Shown in pieces: positions 1 through 6,186 of a stretch of DNA of 7,470 nucleotides; position 1 is the stretch's first letter, and each line of letters begins with the position of its first letter. Source of the stretch: an uncultured Bacteroidota bacterium (GTDB lineage Bacteria > Bacteroidota > Bacteroidia > Chitinophagales > S012-47). The translations under genes were made by a program, and so were the position numbers. The stretch covers positions 1-7,470 of the forward strand of contig CAJXXO010000126.1 of assembly GCA_913062655.1 (NCBI GenBank), written 5' to 3'. Under the pieces are notes generated by a model that had not been told where the DNA came from, searched no databases, and was given only the letters and a program-made list of their open reading frames with translations.

Positions 1-4
1 CACT

Positions 5-25
5 GAACCCGGAACCCGAAACCTG
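5..25. repeat. Short degenerate tandem heptamer (GAACCCG) repeat
   Basis: Two exact head-to-tail copies of GAACCCG (5-11 and 12-18) are followed by a third copy with two mismatches, AAACCTG (19-25). The array may continue beyond the left edge. It sits in the 76 bases downstream of the maf stop codon. A weak 6-bp inverted repeat (CCTGCC at 22-27, GGCAGG at 49-54) follows, with no T-run typical of an intrinsic terminator. I see no supported gene in positions 1-76. The function of the repeat is unknown and it may be simple intergenic repeat DNA. Confidence 0.4.
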
Positions 26-76
26 CCTTCTCCGCCTCTTGCAGATACGGCAGGCAATGCTTTCAACATTTAACTC

Positions 77-640
77 TCAACTACGCTCCTTCAACCTGGC
101 ATACACCTCCTGCACCGGCAAGCCTACTACATTGAAGTAGTCTCCCTCAATACCCCGAATGCCGATCATGCCGATCCACTCCTGAATGGCGTAGCTACCG
201 GCTTTGTCCAGTGGTTGGCACTCGGCTACATATTGGGCGATGTCGTCCGGGTCGAGCGCTGCAAAGTGTACCTTCGTAGTGACATGGAATACTTCGCAAT
301 GATCTCCTTGCAGCAAACAGACGCCCGAAATAACCGTATGCGTATGGCCACTCAATAAGCCCAGCATCCTTCGGGCATCTGCTTCGTCTTTGGGCTTTTC
401 CAGTATGCGGCCTTTCAGTTCCACGATTGTATCGGCAGCCAGGATCAATTGGCCGGTTTGTAGTTGCTGCTGCACGGCACGGGCTTTCTGTTCTGCCAGG
501 TATTGCGGTACTTGCAGAATGGGCATGTCGCCCGGGTAGGTCTCTTCAATACCGGCCGTGTGGATGGTAAAAGGTATCCCCAACTGCTCCAGCAGGTACT
601 TTCTACGTGGGGATCCACTGGCTAAAATGATCTCAGTCAT
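77..640 (-). CDS. maf: Maf-family nucleotide pyrophosphatase (probable dTTP/UTP type)
   Basis: The product is a cytoplasmic Maf/YhdE-like nucleoside triphosphate pyrophosphatase of 187 residues, close to the family's usual length. Such enzymes hydrolyse dTTP, UTP or modified nucleotides to the monophosphate and pyrophosphate, a housecleaning role. The N-terminal substrate loop ASGSPRR is at residues 7-13, a QKAR segment follows, and the catalytic Asp lies in LAADTIVELKG. The motifs EKPKDEADARRML, LSGHTHTVISGV and, near the C-terminus, YAIQEWIG...GDYFNVVGLP fit the YhdE branch rather than the YceF branch. I chose the ATG at 638-640 because family members begin just before the SGSPRR loop. A longer frame starting at 667 adds nine atypical residues and lies inside the upstream gene. 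The chosen start overlaps the prenyltransferase stop by 8 bases (ATGACTGA) and has no Shine-Dalgarno, so translation probably depends on coupling. The family assignment is firm and the exact substrate is inferred. Confidence 0.93.
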   Translation of the reverse strand: MTEIILASGSPRRKYLLEQLGIPFTIHTAGIEETYPGDMPILQVPQYLAEQKARAVQQQLQTGQLILAADTIVELKGRILEKPKDEADARRMLGLLSGHTHTVISGVCLLQGDHCEVFHVTTKVHFAALDPDDIAQYVAECQPLDKAGSYAIQEWIGMIGIRGIEGDYFNVVGLPVQEVYARLKERS

Positions 641-1598
641 ACAAGAAGTATTTGTACGGCTCATCAAAATAATACAACATGATCATCGACAAAATACCCA
701 TGAGCATGATCAGTTTGATCCAGGTGCTAAGCTGGTGGTAATGGCGTTTGCGGTCAGCCCGGTATAGCCGTAGGATGACGTACAGTAGTGGCACCAATAC
801 CGTCACCACCCCATACCCCACCACCAGGAAGTTGTCTTCACGAAACTCCAACAGCAGCAGAATGACCACATTGATCGCCAGCACGCCTGCAAAGACCTGC
901 GCGACCGATTTCGCCAGTCGTACGCCACCTACCACCGGGAGGGTTTTACAATGATGGGCACGGTCACCTTCCACATCTTCGATGTCTTTCACGATCTCGC
1001 GCACCATACTGATGAGGAAAGCAAAACCACCATAGAGCAACACAAAAGTAAATACCGCTCCGGCCGGATCGTCATAGGCAGCGGGTCGGTGGAGAATCCA
1101 GATCTCAAAGAGCGCCACCACCACGATCGTCAATGCGGTGAGAAATGACACTACCACATTGCCAATGAGCGGCTGTCGCTTCAAATTGGCCGAATACCAC
1201 CACAACAAAAAAGAGGACACTACATACCCCCCGCCCAGATGCCATCGTCCCACCCACCAGGCGACAAAGCCGCCCAGCAGAATACCGGCTACGGAGAATA
1301 TCCAGTTGGCCAGAATCGCTCGTCTGCGCGGAAAAATGCGATCCACCAGCAATCGATGCGGTTTGTTGATCTGATCGATCTTGACATCAAAATAATCGTT
1401 GATGATGTAGCCTCCGGCTGCAATCAGGATAGTTGACAAGACCACCAGAAAGAATTGCACTTCTGATAGCACCGGCTCCACATTATAATAGTGAAACACC
1501 GGCAAGATGATGCAGTGGCGAAAGAGAAACTGCGCCAACCCGATGAACAACAGGTTGATCCACCGAATGAGACGCAAGAAAGCAAAGGTGGAATGCAC
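633..1598 (-). CDS. UbiA-family prenyltransferase (possibly geranylgeranylglycerol-phosphate geranylgeranyltransferase)
   Basis: This is an integral membrane prenyltransferase of 321 residues with about eight to nine hydrophobic helices. Both Asp-rich prenyl-diphosphate/Mg2+ motifs of the UbiA superfamily are intact: NDYFDVKID at residues 67-75 (N67, D68, D71, D75) and DIEDVEGD at 205-212 (D205, D208, D212). The family transfers an isoprenyl chain from its diphosphate to an acceptor in the membrane. Bacteroidota relatives are usually annotated as geranylgeranylglycerol-phosphate geranylgeranyltransferase, an ether-lipid enzyme in archaea, but sequence alone cannot settle whether the acceptor is a glycerol ether, a quinone ring or something else. 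The start is GTG (1596-1598): the frame is closed just upstream by a TGA, and the first residues (FAFLRLIRWINLL) align with where family members begin. There is no Shine-Dalgarno. It overlaps maf by 8 bases and follows the SRPBCC gene after a 141-base gap holding a candidate promoter. Confidence 0.88.
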   Translation of the reverse strand: MHSTFAFLRLIRWINLLFIGLAQFLFRHCIILPVFHYYNVEPVLSEVQFFLVVLSTILIAAGGYIINDYFDVKIDQINKPHRLLVDRIFPRRRAILANWIFSVAGILLGGFVAWWVGRWHLGGGYVVSSFLLWWYSANLKRQPLIGNVVVSFLTALTIVVVALFEIWILHRPAAYDDPAGAVFTFVLLYGGFAFLISMVREIVKDIEDVEGDRAHHCKTLPVVGGVRLAKSVAQVFAGVLAINVVILLLLEFREDNFLVVGYGVVTVLVPLLYVILRLYRADRKRHYHQLSTWIKLIMLMGILSMIMLYYFDEPYKYFLYD

Positions 1599-1619
1599 AG
1601 TGGATCAGTTTAGGCAGGG

Positions 1620-1648
1620 TAAAGATAGGGCACCTCAGGTCCGGCAAA
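1620..1648 (-). promoter_or_regulatory. Candidate Bacteroidota-type promoter for prenyltransferase-maf
   Basis: On the minus strand, TTTG (1648-1645) is followed after exactly 17 bases by TATCTTTA (1627-1620). This fits the Bacteroidota sigma-ABfr pattern TTTG-N17-23-TAnnTTTG with one mismatch at the last base. Transcription would start a few bases downstream, leaving a leader of about 15 bases before the GTG at 1598. The remaining part of the 141-base gap (1599-1739) shows only small imperfect repeats, such as AAAGCCAT/AAAGCCAC at 1695-1710, and a weak 5-bp hairpin (1704-1723). No clear terminator was seen, so read-through from the SRPBCC gene is also possible. Confidence 0.4.
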
Positions 1649-1739
1649 GAATAGGCTGGAATCAATTTATGGATTCACATAAGCGCAGGCTCGAAAAGCC
1701 ATAAAGCCACAAAAAACCGGCTTGTAATGGCCTACCATG

Positions 1740-2192
1740 CTATTCCGCCTCTACCAACTGCTGGGACTCGGCAAACCGTTTGAAGTCTTTCATTGTCTGG
1801 CGAGATTGCTTTTTGAAGACACCGGGCATGAACCAACTCAATACCTTCATCATACCGGTAAACTGAAACTCGTGCTTTGTCGTCCAACGAGTACGGTCGG
1901 CATCGAGTTGCTCAAAGCGATTGACGACAAGATTCCACACGCCTTTGGCCGTATAGGTGACGGTAAACTCCTCGGGGAAGTGGCGGGTATTTACCGTTTC
2001 CACCATCTCCACCTCTCGCCTGCCCATTTGGTATCGCAGTTTAGTCTTTGCCCCAGGATGGCCAGGCTCACCTTGCAGAGGTTTGTATTCGATTAGGCTG
2101 GGCTGCCATTTTTTCGTGTTTTCCGGATTGTCAAAGAGGTCGATGACCTTATCCAGCGGCAGGTTGATATCAATCGATGTAGTGTATCGCAT
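1740..2192 (-). CDS. SRPBCC / START-like domain protein
   Basis: This is a 150-residue soluble protein resembling the SRPBCC (polyketide cyclase/dehydrase, START-like) superfamily, whose members form a helix-grip fold around a hydrophobic ligand cavity. The N-terminal beta strand and helix (MRYTTSIDINLPLDKVIDLF), the NPENTKKWQPSL segment with its Trp after the first helix, a run of alternating beta strands (LRYQMGRREVEMVETV, FTVTYTAKGVWNLVVNRF, TRWTTKHEFQF) and a long C-terminal helix ending in TMKDFKRFAES all fit that fold. No signal peptide or membrane segment is visible. The ATG at 2190-2192 places the first strand at the normal position. There is no Shine-Dalgarno, and the gene lies 67 bases after the DUF2520 gene. 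The ligand and role are unknown, and its neighbours do not identify them. Confidence 0.8.
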   Translation of the reverse strand: MRYTTSIDINLPLDKVIDLFDNPENTKKWQPSLIEYKPLQGEPGHPGAKTKLRYQMGRREVEMVETVNTRHFPEEFTVTYTAKGVWNLVVNRFEQLDADRTRWTTKHEFQFTGMMKVLSWFMPGVFKKQSRQTMKDFKRFAESQQLVEAE

Positions 2193-2259
2193 AGGAAATG
2201 GGTTTGTTATGAAGATACCGAAAATGGCGCATATTCACAACATATAACCTGTTGGTCAT

Positions 2260-3036
2260 CTATGCTTTATCGTAGTAGGTTTGAATATGTTGGGTCATCG
2301 ATTCGTAGACGGCTTTCAGGGCTGGATCATCAGCAAGCAAGGACAAATGGTGTCGTATGGTCTGCAGGTCATTTCTTCTAGCCGGGCCCGTCTGTAGGTC
2401 GCGTGTGTCATGCTCCAGTGCCTGCTTTACCGTATGGGTCGCCAGCGGTGTAAGATGGGAAAAATCCACCTGGGCATCGTCCGTTATTTCCCGGGCAATG
2501 GTAAAGCAGTGGTTGGTGAAATTATTGATAAAAACGGCTGCCAGGTGCAGGGCTGATCGCTGGGCATCGGTGATGACGGCCACATGCTTGCTCAATGCGC
2601 GTGCTAATGGAAATAGCTTAGCCAGCACTTCATCTTCGCCTGTCAGCAAAATGGGCAGATGCGTCCAATCCACCTTTCGACCGATCTTAAATGACTGGAG
2701 CGGGTAAAAGACACCCGTCCTGGCGGAAACCGTTTGCAGCGAAGGGGTTGGCTGGGAACCACTAGTATGGGCAACCACCTTGCCCGGCAGCTTGAGCTTT
2801 TGACTGAGGCTTTCAATGGCATCGTCACTCACCGCCAGGAAATAGACATCGGCTCCATTGTGGATATCGGAAAGGGAATCGGCTGGCGTAGCCGACACTT
2901 TGTCTGCCAGCCACCGGGCTCGCTCCATCCTGCGACCGTACACCTGTACGATAGGGAAGCCACTCTCCTTGAGGGCTATGCCCAGGTGGAAGGCCACATT
3001 GCCGGATCCGATGATGGTTACACTAGGCTGCTTCAC
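2260..3036 (-). CDS. Rossmann-fold protein with DUF2520 C-terminal domain
   Basis: The product is a 258-residue predicted NAD(P)-binding oxidoreductase-like protein of the Rossmann-like/DUF2520 family, sometimes labelled F420-dependent NADP oxidoreductase-like. The dinucleotide-binding loop IIGSGNVAFHL is at residues 8-18, a basic YGRR follows the second strand at about residue 34, AVSDDAIESL is near 68, and VVAHTSGS and TGVFYPLQSF follow. The C-terminal half contains the helical DUF2520 features, including AAVFINNFTNHCF and LQTGPARRND, which resemble a 6-phosphogluconate dehydrogenase-like C-terminal domain. The substrate is not known for this family. The start is GTG (3034-3036), chosen because the Rossmann strand begins immediately after it. 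It overlaps the end of ccmF by 14 bases, so coupling to ccmF translation is likely. In Bacteroidota I recall this gene often lying near the UbiA-family and maf genes, as here. Confidence 0.87.
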   Translation of the reverse strand: MKQPSVTIIGSGNVAFHLGIALKESGFPIVQVYGRRMERARWLADKVSATPADSLSDIHNGADVYFLAVSDDAIESLSQKLKLPGKVVAHTSGSQPTPSLQTVSARTGVFYPLQSFKIGRKVDWTHLPILLTGEDEVLAKLFPLARALSKHVAVITDAQRSALHLAAVFINNFTNHCFTIAREITDDAQVDFSHLTPLATHTVKQALEHDTRDLQTGPARRNDLQTIRHHLSLLADDPALKAVYESMTQHIQTYYDKA

Positions 3037-5704
3037 GTTGTGCGGTTCGGTTGTACTCTTGTATGCGCTGCACCATGGCGATCATAAAACCTACCATAGT
3101 AATCACAATACCCAACCACAAGATATTGATCCAGGGGAAAACAATCGCCTTCAGGATCAACCAATCGTTATTGTCTGTTACCTTCACGGTAAATTCCCCC
3201 TTGTCCGGGTCGATATTGAGTATCTCGAAAGAAAGCTTGTATTCTTCCACTTCTGCCGGATAGGTAAACCATTCATTATCCTTGATCACAAACATCGGCT
3301 CCGCATACACCGGTTGTCCACCCATGTTGTCGATTTTCAAGCGGGCCACCGCAGCCAGCTCCGCATCTTGGTTCTGTACAGGCTGAATACTCTCCAGCGT
3401 CACCATACCTCGCGAGGTAAAAAAGCTGTCTTTTAGCGCTACTGTCTGACGCGACTCCTGCGGCAATTCCAATGGTCGTTGGTTGCGATCAGTTGGGATA
3501 GAATTGATGTGCGTAAAAATATCGCGGTGCAAGTATCGCTTAGTAGCCGGATTGGCCACCAATCCCATGTCTGGATGGTTGAGCAAGTGAGGGCGAAGGG
3601 TAAACGCTTCCTTCAGCTCACCCGACTGTGGGTCCAGGCGCTTGTAATCAATATCGTAATAGTAATCATTGCCCTGAATGTCCTTGCCTTCAAAGGCAAC
3701 CATGTAGTCACCCATAAAGTAGGTCTTATCTTGCAGCAGGTAAAGGTTATTCTGTTTGAAATCCTCGTCAAAACCACTGCCGTAGTCGATATTCATATAA
3801 TTCTTGGAGATCACCTCACTCTTGCTGAGTGAAATAATGATGCCCACCATCATCAACCCGAAGCCAATGTGCGCTACGGCAGAACCGCTTACCTTGATCT
3901 TTCCTTTCAGTACCCGAACGATGTAGTCAAGGTTGGCCAGGACTGAAAATAGACCGGTAAAGAGCAATAATACATAAGCAAAGCTGTCGAACTGGTAATA
4001 GTACTCCAGCCCGATGGTGAGGAGCAAGCTCAGAATGAGGGTGGGTACAATCCAGTTGACGTATTTTCTGATATCGGTCTTTTTGTATTTCAGCCACTGT
4101 ACCATGGCAGTCAGCAAAGCAATGGCGATTCCCACCCAAACCTGAATATCGTTGTAAAAGGTGACGACATCCTTTGGCAGTGCCGCATTATCTGTTAACC
4201 CTAATGGAACGATCGAATTGATGGAAGCGGCAATCGCATTGAAGACCGGTAGCGAAGTGCTGAAGACGATGTGCACCGCAGAGATGAGCAATACCAGTGA
4301 GCCTATAAACATCCAAAACTCGCGGCTATACGCACTTTCCTCTTTTTTCTGACCAGGCATTTTGTGCCAATGCTCTACCATCATAATCAGTGCCGGCAGC
4401 ATCATAGCCACAATCAAAATGATTAATTGTCCCATCATACCGAGATCGGTAAAGGAGTGCACGGACGAGTCACCCAAAATACCACTCCGGGTCAGGAAGG
4501 TGGAGTACAACACCAGGAATACCGACACAATGAAAAACAGATAGGTAGCTTTCAAGGCATGACCGGTTCGCTTGTAGATCAGCATGGTGTGCATGCCGGC
4601 TATCAGGGTCAGCCAGGGCACGAGCGATGCATTTTCCACCGGATCCCAAGCCCAGAAACCACCAAAGCTGAGTGACTCATACGCCCACATGCCGCCCATA
4701 AGAATACCCGTTCCCAGAATCATGGTCGCCAATACGGTCCATGGCAGAGCCGGCTTGATCCAGTCTCCATAGCGCTTAGTAGCAATACCGGCCATCGCAA
4801 AGGCCATCGGCACCAACGTCAACGCAAAGCCCAGGAACAAGGTCGGAGGGTGAATGACCATCCAACGGTTTTCCAGCAGTGGGTTCAGCCCCTGCCCTGC
4901 AATTTGCTCCAGATAATTAGGAAAAAGGAAAATGGCATTGTCGCTGAACTCTTCCCGTGCCAGCGCGAAGGGGCTCACCCCCAATTTCACTGTTTCAGTC
5001 AGATAGGTCAAGCCATCAGCCACTTGTACCGGTAGCCAGACGAAAAAGATCACATTGATGGGAATCGCCAACACCCACAGCAACCATTTCGGCCCTTCGC
5101 TTTGGGTCCGGGCTACCGTAATAAAGTTGAGTACCGGCACCAGGGCTTTCCAGCCGGCCTGTCCTTTGTCACGCAAAAGCTTCCAGAAGGGCACATGCAA
5201 AGCGGCAATTAAAGCCACCAGGGCGATTCCTCTTGGCAAATAGATCCCCAATAACATGGAGCTGAGAATCAATTGGATCAGCGCAAAAACGGCAATCACC
5301 GGGCCCACCCAGGTCTTCTTTGTGGTAAAGAGTAGCAGGCTACCAATGATCGCATGCCAGAAAATCCACACCAGGAAGCTACCCTGCTGCCCAGCCCAGA
5401 AGCAGGAGATCATGTACAGTGGCCCCATTTCCTCGTTGCTGTGCCTACGCACATAGTCGTACTCGTATTGATGGGTGAAAATGAGCACATACAACAGGGC
5501 TATAACGCCAATGACCGATAGCGTATGGATGACGAAACTGGTCTTACCCAGTTGTCGCCAGCGGTCTTGTTGTACGATATCATTTGTGGTGACAGACAGC
5601 GCATAACTAACAAGCGCCACAAAGGAGGCTGCAAAAGACAATATCAGTAGAAAATGCCCTAATTGTCCCTGCCACAGGCTTTCGCCCAGGTATTGGATAT
5701 CCAT
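3023..5704 (-). CDS. ccmF: CcmF/CcsA-type cytochrome c heme lyase, enlarged
   Basis: This is an 893-residue polytopic heme-handling protein of System I cytochrome c maturation; E. coli CcmF is about 647 residues. The family takes heme from holo-CcmE and helps attach it to apocytochrome CxxCH motifs on the outer face of the inner membrane. The WAGQQGSFLVW motif is at 103-113, HPPTLFLGF at 285-293, and the WWD signature GGFWAWDPVENASLVPWL at 348-365. By spacing, H285 and H416 correspond to the two periplasmic heme-ligand histidines, and H372 and H612 to the two membrane b-heme histidines. Two size differences stand out: an insertion of about 83 residues (about 156-238), and a long extracytoplasmic C-terminal region (about 630-850) closed by a last membrane helix (about 852-877). 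The ATG at 5702-5704 shares its A with the ccmE TAA stop (TAATG) and is preceded by AAGAGGG, a good Shine-Dalgarno. It also overlaps the DUF2520 gene by 14 bases. Confidence 0.93.
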   Translation of the reverse strand: MDIQYLGESLWQGQLGHFLLILSFAASFVALVSYALSVTTNDIVQQDRWRQLGKTSFVIHTLSVIGVIALLYVLIFTHQYEYDYVRRHSNEEMGPLYMISCFWAGQQGSFLVWIFWHAIIGSLLLFTTKKTWVGPVIAVFALIQLILSSMLLGIYLPRGIALVALIAALHVPFWKLLRDKGQAGWKALVPVLNFITVARTQSEGPKWLLWVLAIPINVIFFVWLPVQVADGLTYLTETVKLGVSPFALAREEFSDNAIFLFPNYLEQIAGQGLNPLLENRWMVIHPPTLFLGFALTLVPMAFAMAGIATKRYGDWIKPALPWTVLATMILGTGILMGGMWAYESLSFGGFWAWDPVENASLVPWLTLIAGMHTMLIYKRTGHALKATYLFFIVSVFLVLYSTFLTRSGILGDSSVHSFTDLGMMGQLIILIVAMMLPALIMMVEHWHKMPGQKKEESAYSREFWMFIGSLVLLISAVHIVFSTSLPVFNAIAASINSIVPLGLTDNAALPKDVVTFYNDIQVWVGIAIALLTAMVQWLKYKKTDIRKYVNWIVPTLILSLLLTIGLEYYYQFDSFAYVLLLFTGLFSVLANLDYIVRVLKGKIKVSGSAVAHIGFGLMMVGIIISLSKSEVISKNYMNIDYGSGFDEDFKQNNLYLLQDKTYFMGDYMVAFEGKDIQGNDYYYDIDYKRLDPQSGELKEAFTLRPHLLNHPDMGLVANPATKRYLHRDIFTHINSIPTDRNQRPLELPQESRQTVALKDSFFTSRGMVTLESIQPVQNQDAELAAVARLKIDNMGGQPVYAEPMFVIKDNEWFTYPAEVEEYKLSFEILNIDPDKGEFTVKVTDNNDWLILKAIVFPWINILWLGIVITMVGFMIAMVQRIQEYNRTAQREAA
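4991..5239 (-). other. Apparent inserted two-helix membrane module within CcmF (DUF5684-like)
   Basis: Residues about 156-238 of CcmF lie between SMLLGIYL and VKLGVSPFALARE, two blocks that in typical Bacteroidota CcmF are nearly adjacent (the second corresponds to an IKIGSNPF-like stretch). The extra segment has a helix at about 158-175, then DKGQAGWKALVPVLNF (179-194), then a second helix at about 206-226 with IPINVIFFVWLP. This G-W-x-A-h-(I/V)-P-x-x-N plus P-x-N pattern resembles the small membrane module called DUF5684, which I recall near the N-terminus of some Bacteroidota signal peptidases. Comparison with E. coli CcmF supports an N-terminal expansion: its P-His1 is at 173, while the equivalent here is H285. 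The domain name is from memory, and the exact boundaries are approximate. Confidence 0.5.
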
Positions 5705-6108
5705 TAACCCTCTTGGTTTTGATCTTTAATAGCGATTTCTTCGTCCGTGTATTTGGACGGACACTTAGTGAGCAGATCGGAGGCATAAAAGGTGCCCTGA
5801 TCCATCTTTCCGATGACTACAATTTCATCGGCCAATTCAAAATCCTTGGGTTTGTCGCTATTACAGATCACTTTGGCTTCATTGCCATCGCGGTCTTGCA
5901 TCCAAAAGGTAAACACATCCGCATTTTCCAGCGGATTGTACTCCATACCCCTTTCCTTTACAAATGTTCCTGCCACGTGATATTCAATGCCTTCATTGTC
6001 GGCTGCCTTGGTAAATGACTCATAGGAACTGTAGTCACCTACCATGCTGAGTATCACTCCGATAACCACGGCCAGGCCAATGAGCAGAATGATGTGTGTT
6101 TTCTTCAT
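5704..6108 (-). CDS. ccmE: CcmE-family heme chaperone, cysteine (CxxxY) variant
   Basis: This is a 134-residue periplasm-facing heme chaperone. A short basic N-terminus (MKKTH) and a membrane anchor at about residues 5-23 are followed by an OB-fold-like beta domain (YHVAGTFVKERGMEY, VFTFWMQDRDGNEAKVIC, FELADEIVVIGKMDQGTFYASDLLTKCPSKY). CcmE receives heme from CcmC and passes it to CcmF. In classical CcmE the heme is bound through the His of an H-x-x-x-Y motif at the end of this domain. Here that site reads CPSKY, so C116 takes the place of the His while Y120 is kept. The codon for C116 is TGT at 5763-5761. A second cysteine, C82, is also present. The start ATG (6106-6108) is preceded by a strong purine-rich site and a perfect -7 element, and it is the first gene of the minus-strand operon. 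The other ccm genes are not in this window. Confidence 0.93.
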   Translation of the reverse strand: MKKTHIILLIGLAVVIGVILSMVGDYSSYESFTKAADNEGIEYHVAGTFVKERGMEYNPLENADVFTFWMQDRDGNEAKVICNSDKPKDFELADEIVVIGKMDQGTFYASDLLTKCPSKYTDEEIAIKDQNQEG

Positions 6109-6113
6109 GTTTA

Positions 6114-6123
6114 TCCTTCTCCT
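6114..6123 (-). promoter_or_regulatory. Ribosome binding site of ccmE
   Basis: The minus-strand sequence AGGAGAAGGA lies five bases upstream of the ccmE ATG. It contains both AGGAG and AAGGA cores, unusually strong for this window, where most starts lack any Shine-Dalgarno. It supports the chosen ccmE start. Confidence 0.6.
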
Positions 6124-6141
6124 GTTACTTCAAATCGAACG

Positions 6142-6149
6142 CAAAGGTA
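6142..6149 (-). promoter_or_regulatory. Bacteroidota -7 promoter element of the ccmE operon
   Basis: On the minus strand TACCTTTG (6149-6142) matches the Bacteroidota -7 consensus TAnnTTTG exactly. It lies 33 bases upstream of the ccmE ATG, which would give a leader of roughly 25-30 bases carrying the ribosome binding site. No good TTTG -33 element is seen at the usual 17-23 base spacing; the closest is a TTTTCG stretch (6169-6164) at slightly short spacing. The element probably drives ccmE-ccmF and the genes behind them. Confidence 0.5.
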
Positions 6150-6186
6150 ACCCAAAAAGTTGGCGAAAAGCCTGTGAATACACACA

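Noticed and set aside
1..69. Minus-strand open stretch starting with ATG at 67-69 and running off the left edge
   Set aside because: Only 23 codons are visible, and the stretch is partly made of the heptamer repeat with no protein-like pattern. It cannot be supported as a gene.
641..667. Longer start for maf (nine extra residues)
   Set aside because: The family begins right before the SGSPRR loop, and the extension lies entirely within the end of the prenyltransferase gene.
1704..1723. AAGCC/GGCTT hairpin as a terminator after the SRPBCC gene
   Set aside because: The stem is only five base pairs and the T-run lies in the loop rather than after the stem.
1737..2096. Plus-strand open frame of 119 codons
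   Set aside because: It is an antisense shadow of the SRPBCC gene with no domain-like features.
2210..2240. Possible promoter for the SRPBCC gene (TTG-N20-TATCTTCA on the minus strand)
   Set aside because: The -7 element has two mismatches at the most conserved positions, too weak to list as a feature.
2858..3436. Plus-strand open frame of 192 codons
   Set aside because: It is antisense to the well-supported ccmF and DUF2520 genes, crosses their overlap, and its translation shows no recognisable domain.
5713..6018. Plus-strand open frame of 101 codons opposite ccmE
   Set aside because: It is an antisense shadow; the minus-strand frame has clear CcmE motifs, a membrane anchor and promoter signals.
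6173..6184. TGTGAATACACA as a CRP/FNR-like site
   Set aside because: The arms are only four bases and the spacing is too short for a CRP or FNR site.
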